From an uncultured Alphaproteobacteria bacterium (GTDB lineage: Bacteria; Pseudomonadota; Alphaproteobacteria; Micavibrionales; Micavibrionaceae): a DNA stretch of 32,595 bases. The notes under the pieces were generated by a model that ran no database searches, was not told where the DNA came from, and saw nothing but the letters and a program-made list of their open reading frames with translations. The stretch spans positions 1-32,595 of the forward strand of contig CAMLMM010000013.1 in NCBI GenBank assembly GCA_946481105.1, written 5' to 3'. Made by a program: the position numbers and the translations under genes. Shown here piece after piece: positions 31,395-32,595 of this stretch (positions within the stretch are counted from its first letter, which is position 1; each line of letters starts with the position of its first letter).

Positions 31395-32595
31395 TGTTTA
31401 TCATCCTGCGTTTGCGGTTTCAGATAACCGATGACCGGCAAATGCTTCGGGTTGTCGGGGCTGAGATAGGTTTCCAGCGCGGCCTGCACTTCCGTGGGGG
31501 GCACGGCGGCGATGGCATCCGGCCATGTTTCGATATCTTCCAGTGTCGCCCCGTATGACAGGGCGCGGCCAATCGTCATGGCGGGGCCGGTGATGGAATC
31601 GCGGGCATAAAGCGCCTGATCGATCAGGCGCTGCTTAGCCTTTTCAATGGCGGCATGGGGAATGCCATTGCCGATCAGATTGCGTATCTTATCGTCTGCA
31701 GCGCGTTTGACCTGTGACAGGTCGATACCGGGGGCCGGAATAATGGTCAGCCAGATACTGCCTTCGCCGCGGGCTTCGGGGTCAAAAGACAAGTCGATAT
31801 TACTGGCCAGCTTCTTTTCAACGACCAGCGACTGGTACATCTCGGTGGCCGACCCGCCATCCAGCGTTTCCATCAGGACTTCCAGCGCCAGCGCAGTCCG
31901 CTTGTCCATTATGTAACTGGGCGTGCGCCAGGCTTCGATCAGAACGGGTTCGCGTATATCCTTGCTGGTAAAGTTCAGCTCAACCGGGGCCGGAAAATCC
32001 GGTGTCGTGGGGCGGACATGCTCGGGCACGGTACGGGATGGGATAACACCATAAAATTTTTCGGCCAGCGGAGCGACATCGGCCAGTGTCACATCGCCGG
32101 AAATAACGAGTATGGCGTTATTTGGTGCGTACCATGTCTGGTAATAATTTTTGACATCATCGCGGGTTATTTTCGGCATTTCGTCATGCCAACCGAGAAT
32201 CGGCACACCATACGGCGTAGCGGAAAACAGCATCGCGCGAAGTTGTTCGGAGAATAACTGTTGCGGGTCGTTATCGACGCGCATGCGGCGTTCCTCAATA
32301 ATCACCTGCTGTTCGGTGGTGACCTGGTCATGTGGTAACAGGACATTCATCATCCGCTCGGCCTCGAGCGCCATAACGGTCGGCAGGTTTTCTTTGGACA
32401 CGGACTGGAAATAGGCGGTGAAATCCCAGCTGGTAAAGGCGTTGTCTTCGCCACCAATGGCGCGGATGATTTTTGAAAACTCACCGGGCTTTAGCGCGCG
32501 TGATCCTTTGAACATTAAATGCTCAAGAAAATGGGCCGTCCCGGATACGCCGTCCCCCTGCGGCTCATCGGCGGCCCCGACTTTGTACCACACCA
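31391..32595 (-). CDS. M16-family zinc peptidase, catalytic subunit (5' end outside window)
   Basis: The catalytic partner of the M16 pair. The visible part (about 400 residues plus two bases of a codon) begins in VWYKVGAADEPQGDGVSG, right before the zinc motif HFLEH in GTAHFLEHLMFKGS. The third zinc ligand is in EQQVIIEERRMR. The N-terminal residues and any signal peptide lie beyond base 32595. The frame stays open to the window edge, and the GTG at 32593 is an internal valine, not a start. It overlaps the next gene by 4 nt, showing translational coupling. Family members degrade short peptides in the periplasm; the substrate is unknown. Confidence 0.93.
   Translation of the reverse strand, partial: VWYKVGAADEPQGDGVSGTAHFLEHLMFKGSRALKPGEFSKIIRAIGGEDNAFTSWDFTAYFQSVSKENLPTVMALEAERMMNVLLPHDQVTTEQQVIIEERRMRVDNDPQQLFSEQLRAMLFSATPYGVPILGWHDEMPKITRDDVKNYYQTWYAPNNAILVISGDVTLADVAPLAEKFYGVIPSRTVPEHVRPTTPDFPAPVELNFTSKDIREPVLIEAWRTPSYIMDKRTALALEVLMETLDGGSATEMYQSLVVEKKLASNIDLSFDPEARGEGSIWLTIIPAPGIDLSQVKRAADDKIRNLIGNGIPHAAIEKAKQRLIDQALYARDSITGPAMTIGRALSYGATLEDIETWPDAIAAVPPTEVQAALETYLSPDNPKHLPVIGYLKPQTQDDKQ

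Overview
The window looks like chromosomal DNA of a Gram-negative alphaproteobacterium. The evidence is an RNase E with an arginine/glycine-rich tail ending in a GWW motif, an alphaproteobacterial-type NADP isocitrate dehydrogenase, a type-2 heme A synthase, a thioredoxin-reductase-like ferredoxin-NADP reductase, LptD, and the YfgM-BamB-Der block. Placement nearer the Micavibrio/Rhodospirillales side is only an impression from protein style. Coding density is high, many neighbours overlap by 4 nt (ATGA), and I see no tRNA, rRNA, CRISPR, transposase or prophage gene.

Layout. 1-3491 (+): 3' part of RNase E, a secreted protein of unknown function and a GT4 glycosyltransferase. 3464-4456 (-): heme A synthase. 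4529-11082 (+): ferredoxin-NADP reductase, a GT1-like glycosyltransferase, an unknown membrane protein, a [2Fe-2S] ferredoxin, LptD and a membrane-anchored coiled-coil protein. 11110-11190: a triple-hairpin intergenic repeat. 11219-15843 (-): ParE, then YdbH, a YnbE-like lipoprotein and YdbL. 15877-17241 (+): an exported unknown protein with two similar modules. 17280-21139 (-): a periplasmic HMA metal-binding protein, YfgM-like protein, BamB and Der. 21140-21440: a 301-nt regulatory gap with a MerR-type operator candidate and a second palindromic repeat. 21441-23661 (+): isocitrate dehydrogenase and an L,D-transpeptidase. 23695-32595 (-): a 41-residue lipoprotein, a two-gene operon of unknown proteins, RsmB, a small exported protein, a pentapeptide-repeat protein and a pair of M16 peptidases, the second running off the window edge.

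How it fits together. Much of the window serves the cell envelope: LPS export (LptD), lipid bridging between membranes (YdbH/YnbE/YdbL), outer-membrane protein assembly (BamB, YfgM), peptidoglycan cross-linking (L,D-transpeptidase), lipoproteins and two glycosyltransferases. A second theme is electron supply for heme A: heme A synthase lies divergent to a ferredoxin reductase and close to an adrenodoxin-type ferredoxin, the same trio used in mitochondria.

The most unusual item is the operon at 23947-26892. Its second gene encodes a protein that reads like a FASTK/OPR-type helical-repeat protein ending in a RAP-like domain, an architecture best known from mitochondria, chloroplasts and apicomplexans. 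Its partner is a 595-residue protein I do not recognise, and the pair has its own well-formed promoter.
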